Below are positions 20,645-32,227 of a stretch of DNA of 35,485 bases, piece after piece (within the stretch, counting starts at the first letter, position 1; the number at the start of each line of letters is the position of its first letter). The notes under the pieces were generated by a model. The model was given only the letters and a program-made list of their open reading frames with translations. It made no database searches and was not told the origin of the DNA. A program made the translations under genes and the position numbers. The stretch covers positions 1 through 35,485 of the forward strand of contig JBNGIQ010008508.1 of NCBI GenBank assembly GCA_049999765.1, read 5' to 3'. Origin of the DNA: Phaeoceros laevis. Lineage: Eukaryota > Anthocerotophyta > Anthocerotopsida > Notothyladales.

Positions 20645-21829
20645 GTCACGGTCATGGCGCTACCATCCAAGCATTTTGCCTACGTCCGCAAAGTAACGTG
20701 GCGTCACTGTGACGCTTTCGCCATGCTGGCCTCACGATGTATACTATGACTAGGATGTTCTTACGTGGTGGAGGTGATGTGGCTACTTGATTGTTTTTAC
20801 CCCTGTGAGGTCAATGTCACCGGACACATCGTCGGTTTCCAGCCACAACCACCGGCGACCCTGACCCGCGGGGACGGTGTTGCTTCACCCCAGTCAGCTT
20901 GGCAGGGTAACGAGGCCAGTGGTAGCCTGGTAGCCACGGCGGATCCTCCCCGTAGGTTTTCCAGACAAGGAAGAACTGCGCGGCTGCCTGTAACCCAGAT
21001 TTGGGTAACTCACAAATGCCAACCGCCTGAAGGAAACTGAGCAATCATATCTTGGCAGAAATTGCCATATCTTTGCTTGGGACAAATGATTGTATTCAGC
21101 TTCTTGTACCAAGCGTCACAGGGATGCGTGTCTAGTTCCAGCCTCCAAACGCTTCTCTCATGCAGTAACACTTGCATGTCAAAGGCTGGTCTAGGCAAGA
21201 TCATTTGGGGCAACCAAGCAACCCAATAATCTGTTCAAAACATATCTTAAAAAAACTCCTGATGAGTAGTTGATATGGAAAGGCGGGCAATATTCATCAC
21301 TGCTCGCAGAAGTTGGGAGGAAGAACTGCGCGGCTGCCTGGTGGTGCCCGGGGAGCACCCGGATCAGGCAGTGGACCAGGTGAGAACGCCCGCGGCTCGA
21401 CCCCTTCCGAGAATCCTCCTCCTGGACGCTCTACACAGCACGCCCAGGCTCAGCTGGTTTGAACCCAAACCTGACCACATGGTGCCTGTTTTACCCCTGC
21501 GACAGCCTTTCCCGGTGGACGCCGGTATACACACTTGTGAGTAAAAACTGACTGGACGATCGATCTGATGTCAGCAACCAGCGAAGGCGCCACGACACCA
21601 GCAGTCTACGTGTGCATCCTCCGTCATGCCTCTTTCGCTCAGTCAGCTGTTCAGTCTACGTGTGGGACAGGTTGTGGTATCAAGTAGCGTGCTATTTGTC
21701 GATGCGACACACGGGACACCATGTTTTCATCTTTCCCCATTTGTCGCATAGTCATGTGTCCGAAGGACAAGCGGTACTCCACGACCGTCCCATTTGGCCC
21801 AAAAGTGGGGTGGGACAAAAAGTATTCCA
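20539..21829. repeat. 68-bp inverted repeat pair (20539-20606 and 21762-21829) and a 22-bp direct repeat
   Basis: The two 68-bp segments are nearly identical in opposite orientation, differing at a few positions near TGTCCCAC. Between them a 22-bp sequence containing AACTGCGCGGCTGCCTG occurs twice in direct orientation (20969-20990 and 21319-21340). The intervening 1.1 kb has no recognisable gene. Confidence 0.8.
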
Positions 21830-23229
21830 TACATGTCACCTAGCAGCTGCAAACAATCACATCGGCTCCCGTCCTTCAGAATCTGCGAATGAAGCCGCAT
21901 GCTTCCATTGGTGCAGAGCCCCGACACTGGCACATGCCTGCCTGCCTGCCTGCCTGCAGGAGGCACACAAATTCTAAAAGCGACATGATCAGAGCTGGAG
22001 GCATGCCATCCATGGCCAGTTGCTGGTCGTTTTTCCAACTCCCCCTTTTTTGCTGAACAGCAGCTCCTGCCTCCCTCTTTCTTTCTTCACTCCTTTCCCT
22101 CCTTCCCCTCCTCCTCCTTCCCTCGAGATCATTTCCCCAAGGTTCCTCCTCCTTGAAGATCCCTCTGGAAAGACCTGCTGCTGCATCGATATGTTGGCTG
22201 CAGTCAAAATGCCTGAAGTCTCAATGGCACAGGTTAGCACAAAGCCAGAATTCATGCGTTTGAATAGTGGCTGCAAGTCCCAAGTTATAGTCTATGTTGT
22301 GTTCTTTTTCATTTTTGCTGCTGCTTGCAACTAATCTTGTTGTCACAAGCTGTGTCCAGAGTGCCCCGGATCTGCATGTTCATGAAATAAAAAATCCGGG
22401 CCAAGGACCGCTCCAGGCACTGATTGTGGACTAACCTCATCCAATTATGTACAGCTGCTCATTGATGGTCTCTGAGCACAAGCTTCCAGACTGAGTCTCT
22501 TGTTTTGCAAAAAACCTGCTATGGCTGTTGGTGTGGGCATGACTTGCCCAAAACACTAGCAAACAAGCCCAAGCACAAACGGCAGTTTTGCATCAAGCAC
22601 ATAGATCTTCAAGTTGTGATGGCCACCATCGGCTACATGCTGGACAAGCCAAGGGCCTCTTTTTTGAGGCAAAAGGCAGACGAGTTCACGTCTTTTCCAA
22701 GTGTAAATCTATTGCAAATCAAAGACATTGTACATAAATGTGGCCTATAACATATATACATACGAAGCATCCCTTCAATTTGCAAGCCCTTATTTATAAG
22801 GCCTGCAATAATTGCTACTTACCTTCTACTTACCTCATGCTACTTAAGGGATGCTTTGGTACAAGAGCTGATGGATGTGTTGCTTCATGGCAGAAGAAGG
22901 GTCGTTCCATCCGTCCTTGATAGATATCAGCAAATCAGGCCAACAGATTGCAGGGGCTCTCCATCAACATCGGGCCATCTTCTCAAGTTTCTGTTCTAGA
23001 TAGTGCTCTACATCACATCAGGCCCGGATACAGGTTCACCATTCCCCATAGATTTCCACTGTTGAAATATAAAGTGTTCAATGTAAGTTTGACTTTACGT
23101 TTATTCAGTGGAGTTCATTAGAACTGTGTGTAGAAGAGGGAGCAATGTAGATTTCGCTCTTTGTCTTATTTGGCAACCTTGATTGTGCTGTGGTAGGATT
23201 TTACGGAGCCAAGCGCTAGCCTCTCCAGG
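21830..23229. other. No recognisable gene
   Basis: Short open frames (for example 22505-22750 plus) show no domain I recognise. A (CCTG)n microsatellite lies near 21940-21957 and a C/T-rich tract at 22035-22140. I see no RNA gene. Confidence 0.4.
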
Positions 23230-23535
23230 GATGGTAGGAAGGTGGTCAGGTGCCACACACTGATGAGCTGGTACTCAAGGCAGTGTCTAATATGAAAAGG
23301 AAGCTGCACTGGGTCCACGGGCATGCTGAGAAGCTGCATTGGCATATGGTCAGGCCTCCTGAGTACAACAGATGGCACACCTTTGCTAGTTACAAAGAGT
23401 CTCCGCGTGTGCAAGGACTGTCACACAACCAGGACCATGTCGAGGCTTGAAAAGGGAGACATCGTGATGCCCACCCTGTGCATCGCTTTGTGGATGGGCC
23501 TTGTTCCTTTGGAGATGGAAGTATGTTGCAGTTTA
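23230..23535 (+). pseudogene. PPR-DYW C-terminal domain fragment with frameshifts
   Basis: This is the cytidine-deaminase-like tail of plant organelle RNA-editing PPR proteins, in three frames. The first reads VPHTDELVLKAV and HAEKL (the HxE site). After a shift near 23335 it reads GLLSTTDGTPLLVTK and SLRVCKDCHTT (the CxxCH zinc site). After another shift near 23470 it reads DAHPVHRFVDGPCSFGD in place of the usual DxxRFHHF...CSCGDYW. The two frameshifts and the lost CSC/DYW residues mark a pseudogene. No PPR repeats precede it directly. Confidence 0.85.
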
Positions 23536-24780
23536 CCTGGCACGACGAACAAGTCTTGAGCAAGGGCAGAAACTGATGTGTTCCCACTTGCTGCCAAGCT
23601 GCCTACCGTACTGACTTGGGAGGCCAAGCATCCCTCGAGGTCTCGCACACATTAGGTACTTCCAACCTAATCATTTCATTTGTTCGAGGAATTCGTATGC
23701 ATGTTGACCGTGCCTTCCAGTTTTTGAAAAGGAGTTGTAGCTTTTTTTACGCCCTATGCCATGGATATGTTGCAGCCTCGTGGATTTTCAGATTGTTGGC
23801 AGGTCTGACCTCACCACTGTTCAAACAATCTTCGGGTATTTGGTAATCTTGACTGCACTTAACTTCACACTTGGATACTTTTCAATTTGCAGGTCAACAA
23901 AGGGCTTCATGCTCCAGGACATGCAGCTGGGAGTACCGATCTGCAGTGGCCTGTTTATAATTGGGCAAAAGATGTAACGAAGCAATTCCTCACTTAGTGA
24001 GTATATACGGTTCGAGAAATTGAAGCATTAGCTGACCAGTATATTGAGAGGCTGAGTTTAGGTTGTTCACATTTAACTCTTTGCAAGAAGCAACTTCAGA
24101 TTACAGGATCTGAACCCTTTGAGAAGGGATAGAGTTTTTCGCTTTGTCTACGTACTGCAGGGTTGTGTGCAGGCAAAAGTCTGGACACATCAGTTTCTGA
24201 CTCAAGCAAGCAGGATTTCCATGAAGTGCTAAGGAGTTCAGCAGGTATGAGTACATTGTCCGAGTCTTACCAGTGGCACCTCTTAGCCGTGCAGCTTCTG
24301 TTGCCGTGACACACACACACCACAGCTGACACACACAAAGTGACACTATCAGCTCTTGCACTTAAAAATGTAGCCTAACCTTGGCTCCTGCAAGGCTGCA
24401 GCGCATCTGGAGATTTTTTGTGTTTGCTGCTGGAAAAGTGCAACACCTAGAACAGAAGTGGGCAAGCCGCAACTCCAGTTTCAAGGCTCGCAAAGCTGTG
24501 GTTTGCCAAGAAACATGATCCTGAAGGCCATCCTCGTCTCACTACGTAAGATGTCAACTGGTTGAACTGATGCAGTGTCATTCATCTTACATGAGGTAAT
24601 TTAGACACTCATCCTGAAATGAAACATTTGTGGGGCTCAGCGTTTGGCAGTAGGCTGGCAACGAAACCGTTTTTTACAAGTATTTGGGAGTTGCGAAAGT
24701 TAAACTCTGGACATTGGTTGGCTCAAGAGCCATTTACTGATTACATTGAATTAATTTACATTCAGATACACCTTTAGAAA
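23536..24780. other. No recognisable gene; includes 3' flank of the diterpene synthase
   Basis: I find no coding sequence with a recognisable domain and no RNA gene. The last few hundred bases before 24781 are AT-richer and would hold the 3' untranslated region and polyadenylation site of the minus-strand synthase. Confidence 0.4.
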
Positions 24781-27700
24781 TCAGGCGACAGGCTGGAAGA
24801 GGAGTCTTGTGACGTGCTCCTCCACGGGCGTGGGGGAGGAGAGGCCATCAATCTCCTGGTAAAACAGGTGGCTCGCCCTGGCCAGGTGAAAAAACAGGAG
24901 CTTACAGGCGTGCGGCACTTGGGATGGTTGCAACACCTGGCGGGTGAGATGTTGCGTTGCCTCGTCCACTGTGCGGCGTAGGCAGGCTACCACCTCCGCT
25001 TCTGTCTGCTCCGGATGTTCCTGCATGCGGATGAGGACGCTATTGGGCTTCCCCACCTCGGCTTCCCTCTGCCAAATTCATATATGGATCCGCGACATCA
25101 GAATTTATATGCATGCATAAAATTTAAAGCAGCTGCTGCTTTCAGAGAGTCCAACGTTCTAAACAAGATCGTTAGGTAGACCCGTGGGTTGGAGATTAGG
25201 TAAGCCACCTGGTAGCCTCGAGTGTCGTTGAGGACGCGGACGATGAAGCCCGTGTTGTGCATGAGTCCCTCGAACTCCTCTCCCTCCAGCAGAGCAGCGC
25301 TCACCTCCTCACCCACGAAAAACATGGGTGGTATCGCCATGGTTTCTGAAGACACGGAGAGCTTCCCATTGGCGATGTACTCTTCCCAGGCCGGAACGGT
25401 GCGGCTGTGTGTCCACTCCGCTTCCACCAAAGCAGAGGCGATCCACCGTTTGTACTGCACCACCGCAGGTCAGGTCATGCATCAAGGTTGAACATTTGTG
25501 AGTACTCTTGAAACATGCATGCATATATGCATCAAACATTTGAACAAGTAGTCCAAATTAATCAATGCATCGATCCATGGCTGATCATGCTTAAGATGTC
25601 TTACAAGGCCTGTGATATAGTTGGAGAGGTCGCGGCCCTGAGCAGCCGATGCATCAGCTGCTATGGCATTGACGGTGTTGAACAAAGCCATGAAAGTGAT
25701 TCTCTGGGCCTCATTCTGGCTGTCGATAAGCGACGGGTCCCAACTGTAGACATTTTTTTCCCACTTGACAGGGTGAGCTTGCAAGCTAAGCTTGCGTTGT
25801 AAATTCAAATCTATGGGCAGGAGACAGGTCTCGAGACTGTGGATTAGCTTCTAAAGGATGGCGATTGTTAGGGGCCCGCAGAGAATTCCAAGGTTTAGAT
25901 ACCTGTTTATAGCGGAATTGAACTGGCGTAGCTCCTGAATGGTTGCGCCCACGTCAAAATAGTCGTCGACAACCGTGCCGAGCACTGCACTTTGAGCCCA
26001 AACTCTTCGAGCGCTTTCCAGCTCCGGCTCATGCATTGTAGCAGCACAAGTGAAGAAGCAGGGCAGCACCACCTGCCTGGCGAAAGTGAGCCTTTCAAAC
26101 CCCTGTTCCTTGTTCCACCTTTCAATCGCAAGAGAACTTGTAAGTTGGTTGAGTTTCACAACTAGTAAATAGCGGAAGTTTACCAAAGTTCGCACAAGTG
26201 TCCCTTTGTACATACCTGAGAAGCTGCTCAAGCTCTTGTAAGTGTAGCCTTTGACACATGTTGAAGTCGGCTTTTGCAAGGGCTAGCAACGTCGGATTGT
26301 GGACAGAGTGCATTCTTCAGGATTGACAACAAGAGAATCTTGATCACCTTCTTGAAAATGCTTCAAATGCTTCTAAAATATCAATGAATGAATATGAGTT
26401 GATACAAATTTTTCAGAGCCCAGGCAAGCTTGCAAACTAAATCAGTTCGTGAACTCACTTGTAGAGGCATTTGCCTATCCAGATGTCGTCCACACCGTAG
26501 TGATCAATGTAAGCGCGGGTCTCGATCCGCGGCAGGCTGGCAGCAAAGGGGTAACTGAGAGCGTACTCCACCTCTCCTGGCAGGTCCTTGGCAATGACCC
26601 ATTTGTCCGACATCTGGTCGGTGCGCCATTTCTCCTCAAGGAAGGCGCGGGCGAACGTCCCAGCCTGCTCCAGCACGGCCTCGCCAGGGAACACAAGCTG
26701 CGAGGCTCTGTACAAGTTGAACATGCCCGTCACCATGCCCCCCAGCTGCCCGGACTTACCGTGGTCGCCCGGCCAGAACACGAAGTCGGCGCCTCGCTTG
26801 AAAGGCAAGAAGAGGTCGGCAGAGACAGGGTATCCGTGCAGGCGCAGCAGGCGGAAGCCCATGGCGGTGTCGTCCACGTCCACCACGTTGGCACCCCTCG
26901 CCCAGCACATGCCCTCAGCAGGCTTCCAGTGCTTGTATACGTAGTCCAAGCACATTGTGATCTCCTCCTGGAAGTGACGGGCAATTCCCAGACGCTGCAG
27001 ACGGTCCACAACCCATATGCGCTCAAACATGTCCACAGGGTAAACATTCGGCACTGCACAGTGTCATGGTCACGTCAATCCATGCAATGCTCATGAATTG
27101 ATCGGGATGTGAACAGGTGTACGTACCTGCTGCGTTTTCAAACCGGTCCAGCACAGAGTTGAGGTAGTGGAGGCACTTGGGATCGCCTGTGTGCATGAGT
27201 GCGCAGGCGGTGGATGCGGGGGAGCAGAGGAAGGAACCGTCGGAACACTGGAGGTGCAGCATACGGTCCCAATCCACAACAACATCACGGAGGCCCTCCA
27301 GCGAGAATAAAAGTGGGCTGGCGCGGGTGTGCAAACTGTCCACAGGAATCCTGTACATACGTAGGCATTGGTGAGTGACCATGCATGAAACAAGCAGCAG
27401 TAGCCAGCGACAAATTTGCAAGCGATGATGAGGCCCGGGACGCACTTTTTGAGCTTTCGGTGCCTGTCCAGGCGGAATTTGTGGCAGATGGGCGACTGGT
27501 AGGGGAGGCTGAGCCCCAGCTTGTGCGCGTCTCCCATCAGAGCAGGAAACACAATCTCAAAGCCTATGGGCATATGCGGCTCGGGCTCCTCGCCCATCCT
27601 CTCGATGCTCCGGGTGATGAAATCGCAGCCTGAATTTATGTGACGGCACAGTTGAATTGCAAGCCAGCTGACATGGATCCATGGCAAGCTAGCTACATAC

Positions 27701-28308
27701 TTTGAGGGAAAAAAAAGGAGATTTCAAATACAATGCACAATTGATCTGGTACACGTGCCTCGTGCGACGTTTGCAGGTCCGACGCCCCAAGTGGCCAGTG
27801 CCACCGCGCAAGCGAGCGTGCTCACGACACGGTCGTAGGTGCACGAGTGATCGGGATGGCCCCACGACCCCTCCTCAAACTGGTGCTGCAACACCCAATC
27901 CAAACATTTGGGGAACTGGGGCTGCCCGGATCCGTCCAAAGCGGGCACCATGGCCACCCAGGCCGTGTCGTAGGCGCTCACGGAAATGTTGCCGTCGCCC
28001 AGCCCGCGCAACATGTCGCGGATGTTGGCCACCAAGGACTGCTCCCCATACGGCCATGGATGGCCGTCCGTATCGGCCGCGGGGGCGACTCGCTCCACAT
28101 TGGGAACAGACTCCAACTCAATGCTGCTTCCACCTGCTACCAAAATTGAAGCGACCTTAACCTGGCGCCGCCGCACTGGTACAAGCTTCAGCCGGCGCAG
28201 CTGGGATGACCTGCCAAGCTTTGCCTTGTCATGCTCAGCGTGTGTGAGCACATGTGGCGTCTGCTGCCCGCCAACTTGACGCATGCGCAGCAGAAAACAG
28301 GAGTCCAT
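24781..28308 (-). CDS. Bifunctional class II/class I diterpene synthase (CPS/KS type)
   Basis: Nine exons: 28308-27759, 27629-27446, 27350-27127, 27053-26459, 26314-26216, 26118-25903, 25743-25605, 25454-25209 and 25068-24781. All phases agree and give 846 aa, normal for the family. The start is the first ATG after an in-frame stop. The first roughly 60 residues are Arg/Ser-rich with few acids, like a plastid transit peptide. Class II landmarks: SAYDTAWVA (111-119), PHMPIGFE (201-208), SPASTACALMHTGD (288-301) and the acid motif DVDD (378-381). Class I landmarks: DDYFD (602-606) and the NSE/DTE-type site N745 D746 ... G749 ... E753. It should cyclise geranylgeranyl diphosphate to a bicyclic diphosphate and then ionise that to a diterpene. 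At the catalytic-base pair it has Phe260 and Asn322, where Arabidopsis CPS has His and Asn. The first intron appears to be GC-AG. It is divergent from the P450 at 28689. Confidence 0.93.
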
Positions 28309-28688
28309 CGGCGTTTCCAACCAAGGATCACCGACCGACTGGTGAACACCTCAGCCTCCAGGGATATATCTCTCTCGCAAGCTTTCTCGCCTATGCAGGT
28401 CTTGAAAACCAAAACAAGCGCGCACCACCTCAGCGGTCCTTAGCTTGCACGTAGGCGTCGTTTTACGGCACCGCGCCGGCCACGTCGTCAGTCACTTGGT
28501 GAGTGGCTGAGGGACGCCCAGCAGGTCNNNNNNNNNNCACGTCGTCAGTCACTTGGTGAGTGGCTGAGGGACGCCCAGCAGGTCCTGGCCAAGTGGTCGC
28601 AGAGCTTTTTGTGTGACCGCCGGCCTCAACACAGTTGAAATCTCGTGAACGTTGTTTGACGGGAGCTCCCAAGGTTGCAAGTCTTTAA
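28309..28688. promoter_or_regulatory. Shared bidirectional promoter region between diterpene synthase and P450
   Basis: Only 380 bp separate the two start codons. A TATATC-type TATA candidate on the minus strand lies near 28363-28369, about 55 bp upstream of the synthase ATG. A block at 28405-28483 (containing CACCTCAGCGG, TTAGCTTG, GTAGGCGT and CACCGCGCCG) has a recognisable second copy at 32228-32312 before the P450 remnant, which suggests it is part of the P450 promoter. The region also contains ACGT cores (CACGTCGTCAG, GCACGTAGG) and a 10-base assembly gap. Coordinated expression of the pair is an inference from layout. Confidence 0.6.
28481..28584. repeat. Identical 47-bp copies on both sides of a 10-N gap
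   Basis: Positions 28481-28527 and 28538-28584 are identical and separated by exactly ten N (28528-28537). This is the typical trace of two contigs that overlap but were not merged, so the real genome may have one copy, making the intergenic region about 57 bp shorter. Confidence 0.85.
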
Positions 28689-30821
28689 ATGGCGCATTTG
28701 CTGGTGACGGTGGTGCTGGGACTGGCGGCAGCCGCTGTGCTGCTGCTGCTCCTCCAGCAATGGAGCAGCAGCAGGCCTGGGAGGCTGAGGTTGCCGCCAG
28801 GTCCCCGGCCGCTGCCTGTGTTGGGCAATCTGTTGATGGTGGCAGCGTCAAAATGCAGGCACGTGGATTTCTACAAGCTGGCGGAGACGTATGGGCCCAT
28901 CATGTGGCTGCGCTTGGGAACGTGTGGAACCGTGGTGGTGCAATCCCCCGAGCTGGCTATGGAGGTGCTCAAGCACCAAGACACCACCTTCGCGTCACGC
29001 CCTCCACCGAGCTACACAATCGCCCTGTTCACCCACAATGGCAAGGACGTGGTATTCTCGCCCTACGGCTCCTACTGGAGGTTCGCGAGGTACGTACGGA
29101 TCCATTCCTTCCAAGGTTCCACTCAATGATGATCAATGCATTAATTCATGACCGGATTGATTCATGACTAGGAAGGTGATGACCACGGAGCTGCTAACGC
29201 ACAAGAGGATCACCGACTTTCAGCACGTCAGGGTGGAGGAGATTGGGCGAGTGGTGGAGGCCATTGGGGGCCACCTCGGTCGGCCTGTCGACTTGGGCTA
29301 CCTGCTGGTGGCTCTCAACATCAACAACATGGTCCGGATGGGCATGAGCAAGGCTGTGTTCAGCAGCTACAAGGCGGAAGGTCCGCAGCAAGCCAGTGGC
29401 AGTGGCAGCACGCCCAGTTCATCACCGGCTGCAGGAAGTAGGATGCATGCATCCATCCCTGCTGCGCCTGAGCTTGCTTTGTTGTAAGTTTCAGAGCTTC
29501 CTCTTGAATTTGAAGGAGTTGACATGATTTTAACGTGCGTGCGTGTATGTATACACTGTCCAGAGGATCATCATGAGGAGGTACCGGTGGAGTTGTGTCA
29601 GCTTATCAGGGACGCGGTGGCCTTGGGCGGAATGCAAGGCATAGGGGACGCGATTCCCTGGCTCTCCTTCCTGGACACCTGGTTCATCATTCCCAAAGCC
29701 AAGTTGGAGCACACCAAGCGGGAACTGGACGCATTCATCTCCGGTGTCATCCAGGAGCACCGCCAGTACCGCGCAGCTAATCCCGGATGCCAGCCCCGGG
29801 ATTTCGTGGACGTGCTGCTCTCCTTATCCTCAGACGGGGAAGCGCTAAGCGACGAAATGATCAGCTCGCAGCTCATTGTGAGTCACTCCCACCAGCAATA
29901 TCAATTAATCTTGGAGCCTAGCTACTGCCTGTCCATGGATCTCAGATGCATCTCATCACCTGTAAGCTGCCTGCCTGCCTGGCAGGACATGGTAGTAGCT
30001 GGATCAGACAGCGCCTCCGCGACCACGGAGTGGGCCATGGCGGAGCTGCTGCGGCAGCCGGCTCTCCTGGAGCAGGCGGCGCGGGAGGTGGAGCAGGTGG
30101 TGGGGAGAGCTCCAGGCAGGGTGGTGGCAGAGTCGGACATCCCCAACCTGCCCTTGTTGCAGGCCGTGGTGAAGGAGACCCTGCGCATGCACCCGCCCGT
30201 GCCTCTCCTCGTCCCACACTACTCCACCCAGGCCGCCACGGTTGGAGGCTACCACATTCCTGCCAACACCATGCTCTTGGTGAACAACTGGGGCCTGGGC
30301 CGAGACCCTGCCTCATGGGGCCCAGATCCTCACCACTTCCGCCCTCACCGATTCCTCCTCCACGATGCTACTCCCGACGGCGGCAGGTACGTCCGCAGGC
30401 ACACCTAGCTAGCTAGCTTCTTGCAAGAGTCAGGACTCCTCTGCTGCAGGTGCCTGGGTTCGGCTCCTCTCTGGAACATTTGAATGAAATTTTCAGGCTC
30501 ATATGAACCTGCCTGCCTGCCTGCCTGCCTGCCTGCGCTGATGTGATCAGGTCGGAGGCGGACGTGCGCGGGCATCACTTCCAGCTGCTGCCATTCGGAT
30601 CTGGCAAGCGCAGCTGCCCCGGCATGGGCTTAGGGCTCGCCATGGTGCACCTCACCCTGGCCACACTGTTGCACAGCTTCACCTGGTCGCTCCCGCCAGA
30701 CGTGAAGCACCCCGAGGATCTGGACATGTCCGACACCCAAGGGATCGTCATTCGCAAAGCCCAGTACCTGAAAGCGGTGCCACATGATCCCAAGCTACCA
30801 GTCGCAAATTTATGCTCTTGA
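28689..30821 (+). CDS. Cytochrome P450, CYP71 clan (A-type)
   Basis: Five exons: 28689-29089, 29172-29380, 29564-29877, 29986-30386 and 30551-30821, giving 531 aa, normal length. Features in order: membrane anchor (residues 3-24), proline hinge LPPGPRPLPVLGN (35-47), C-helix YWRFAR then KVMTTELL, I-helix AGSDSAS (313-319, Ser replacing the usual Thr), ETLR (372-375), FRPHRF in the PERF position (426-431) and the haem loop PFGSGKRSCPG with Cys464. It is an ER-bound monooxygenase using a P450 reductase. Its head-to-head position with the diterpene synthase suggests it oxidises the diterpene product. The exon 2 donor is ambiguous: 29437 also keeps the frame and adds 19 Gly/Ser-rich residues, but 29380 fits the family better. 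Confidence 0.92.
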
Positions 30822-32220
30822 CAACTTGTAAAGAGGCGGCCCGACCCGCCCTAACTCTCTTACCTGCACTCGGTTCAAAATCTGGTACCTACGTACTGTT
30901 GGCACAGCGCCAATAGTTTGGTGTTAAAATTCGTTAGGCCTGCTTATACATGTGTAAGCTGACCTGACTGCTAGTTTGTTGTACGGTGGACCGGCTAGTC
31001 AGGGCCACCTGGTGGTGGTTATCCTGTCCAGCAGCATGAATTCCTACTTAGCGGCAAGCATAGGACCAGACAGCTTAGTGTTTTCCCAACAGGAGCTCTT
31101 CTGTGGGCGCTCATCTTTCGAGAGGAGTAGTGGTAAAGAGATTAGTCGGTGCTTTAGAGGCTTTTGAGTGAGAATCGTGACTTTTGTTGTTGTGGTTTGG
31201 ATTTAAAGGGAGATAAATATTGGCGGTATGTATGTGTCAAAGGCCTCCGGGCTGGCCACGAGCGTCTAAACTGATCGTGATTACTTAGGATGTGTTGAGG
31301 AGCTGTAGAATCGTGATTGTGCTGTTTAAGGTGGCAAGCTGGTCACTTGAGTGTTATGGCGAAACTCTAATCACTCTTCCAAGGGCGGAACGTTCGGTGT
31401 CACTCTTCTTGCCAACTATCTCTTGCTCAGCGGAGCACGGTATAAGACATGAACGCAAAGTGGAGACAGAGTATGTGAGCCATTGTCGAGGAGGGAGAAA
31501 CAATAACTTACTGAGAGGGCCTGGGCAGCGCTATCACTCAAGGGAGAGAGAGAAATCCATCCGTCAGGGAGCCGTCATGAATTGAAGGGAAGTGACGGGC
31601 CCGTTTGCGCCAACGTGAAAATTTGTCTTTGGGCAAACTTGTATCTGACAGTACCAGTCACATAGCTGTTCACGAGTATCCCTGTACATAGCTAGCTACA
31701 AGTTGGAGTCTTGACAAGTGTGAAACAGTCATGATCAGATTGAGCTTCTGCCTAAAGTTGACCTTTCAATTGGAGCCCAGAGGGAGACCTGTCTTAAGTA
31801 TACATATTAGCTGCTTCATTTTCAAGAGGAACGCCTAGCCTCACGTACCTGTGCAATTTTGAGCACCCATCGATCCACCAGACTAGAAGAAATAGTAATC
31901 CATGGCAAGCTTCAGAGGTACGTACGGTAGTCCCAGAAGCTAGCTAGGTGAATCTGCTGCGCCCCGGGCCCGTGATGAAGAATTATCTGATGACGAAACA
32001 GCTGTGCCCAACGTGGTTGTTGCTGGCCATGCCCGTGGCCAGCAGCTGCAGGTGACGTCGACGTTGTCGACATCGTCGGAGTACTCCATCATTGAGATAC
32101 TGCTACCAGACAAGCTTCGGGGACGTCATCTTCGGGGACGCCAGCTTTTCCAAAAGTTCTCTTCGTGTTCCTTCGTTCCTTCCCCCGTCAATTCTCGTTA
32201 GATAAAAAAAAAACGCACGG
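30822..32220. other. Spacer between the P450 and its remnant copy; no gene recognised
   Basis: No domain was recognised in any frame. A short open frame at 32004-32201 (plus) is embedded in palindromic GTCGAC-rich DNA and ends in a poly-A-like run (32203-32214). Its significance is unknown. Confidence 0.4.
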
Positions 32221-32227
32221 TCCAAGT

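Noticed and set aside
26449-27096. Plus-strand open frame of 215 codons
   Set aside because: It is antisense to exon 4 of the diterpene synthase, which carries the DVDD motif and a clear family alignment.
24781-28308. Monofunctional copalyl diphosphate synthase or kaurene synthase
   Set aside because: Both DVDD and DDYFD plus the NSE/DTE-type site are present in one continuous gene model, so two activities are expected.
29942-30416. Other open frames over P450 exon 4 on both strands
   Set aside because: They are shadows of the P450 frame, which has the I-helix and ETLR motifs.
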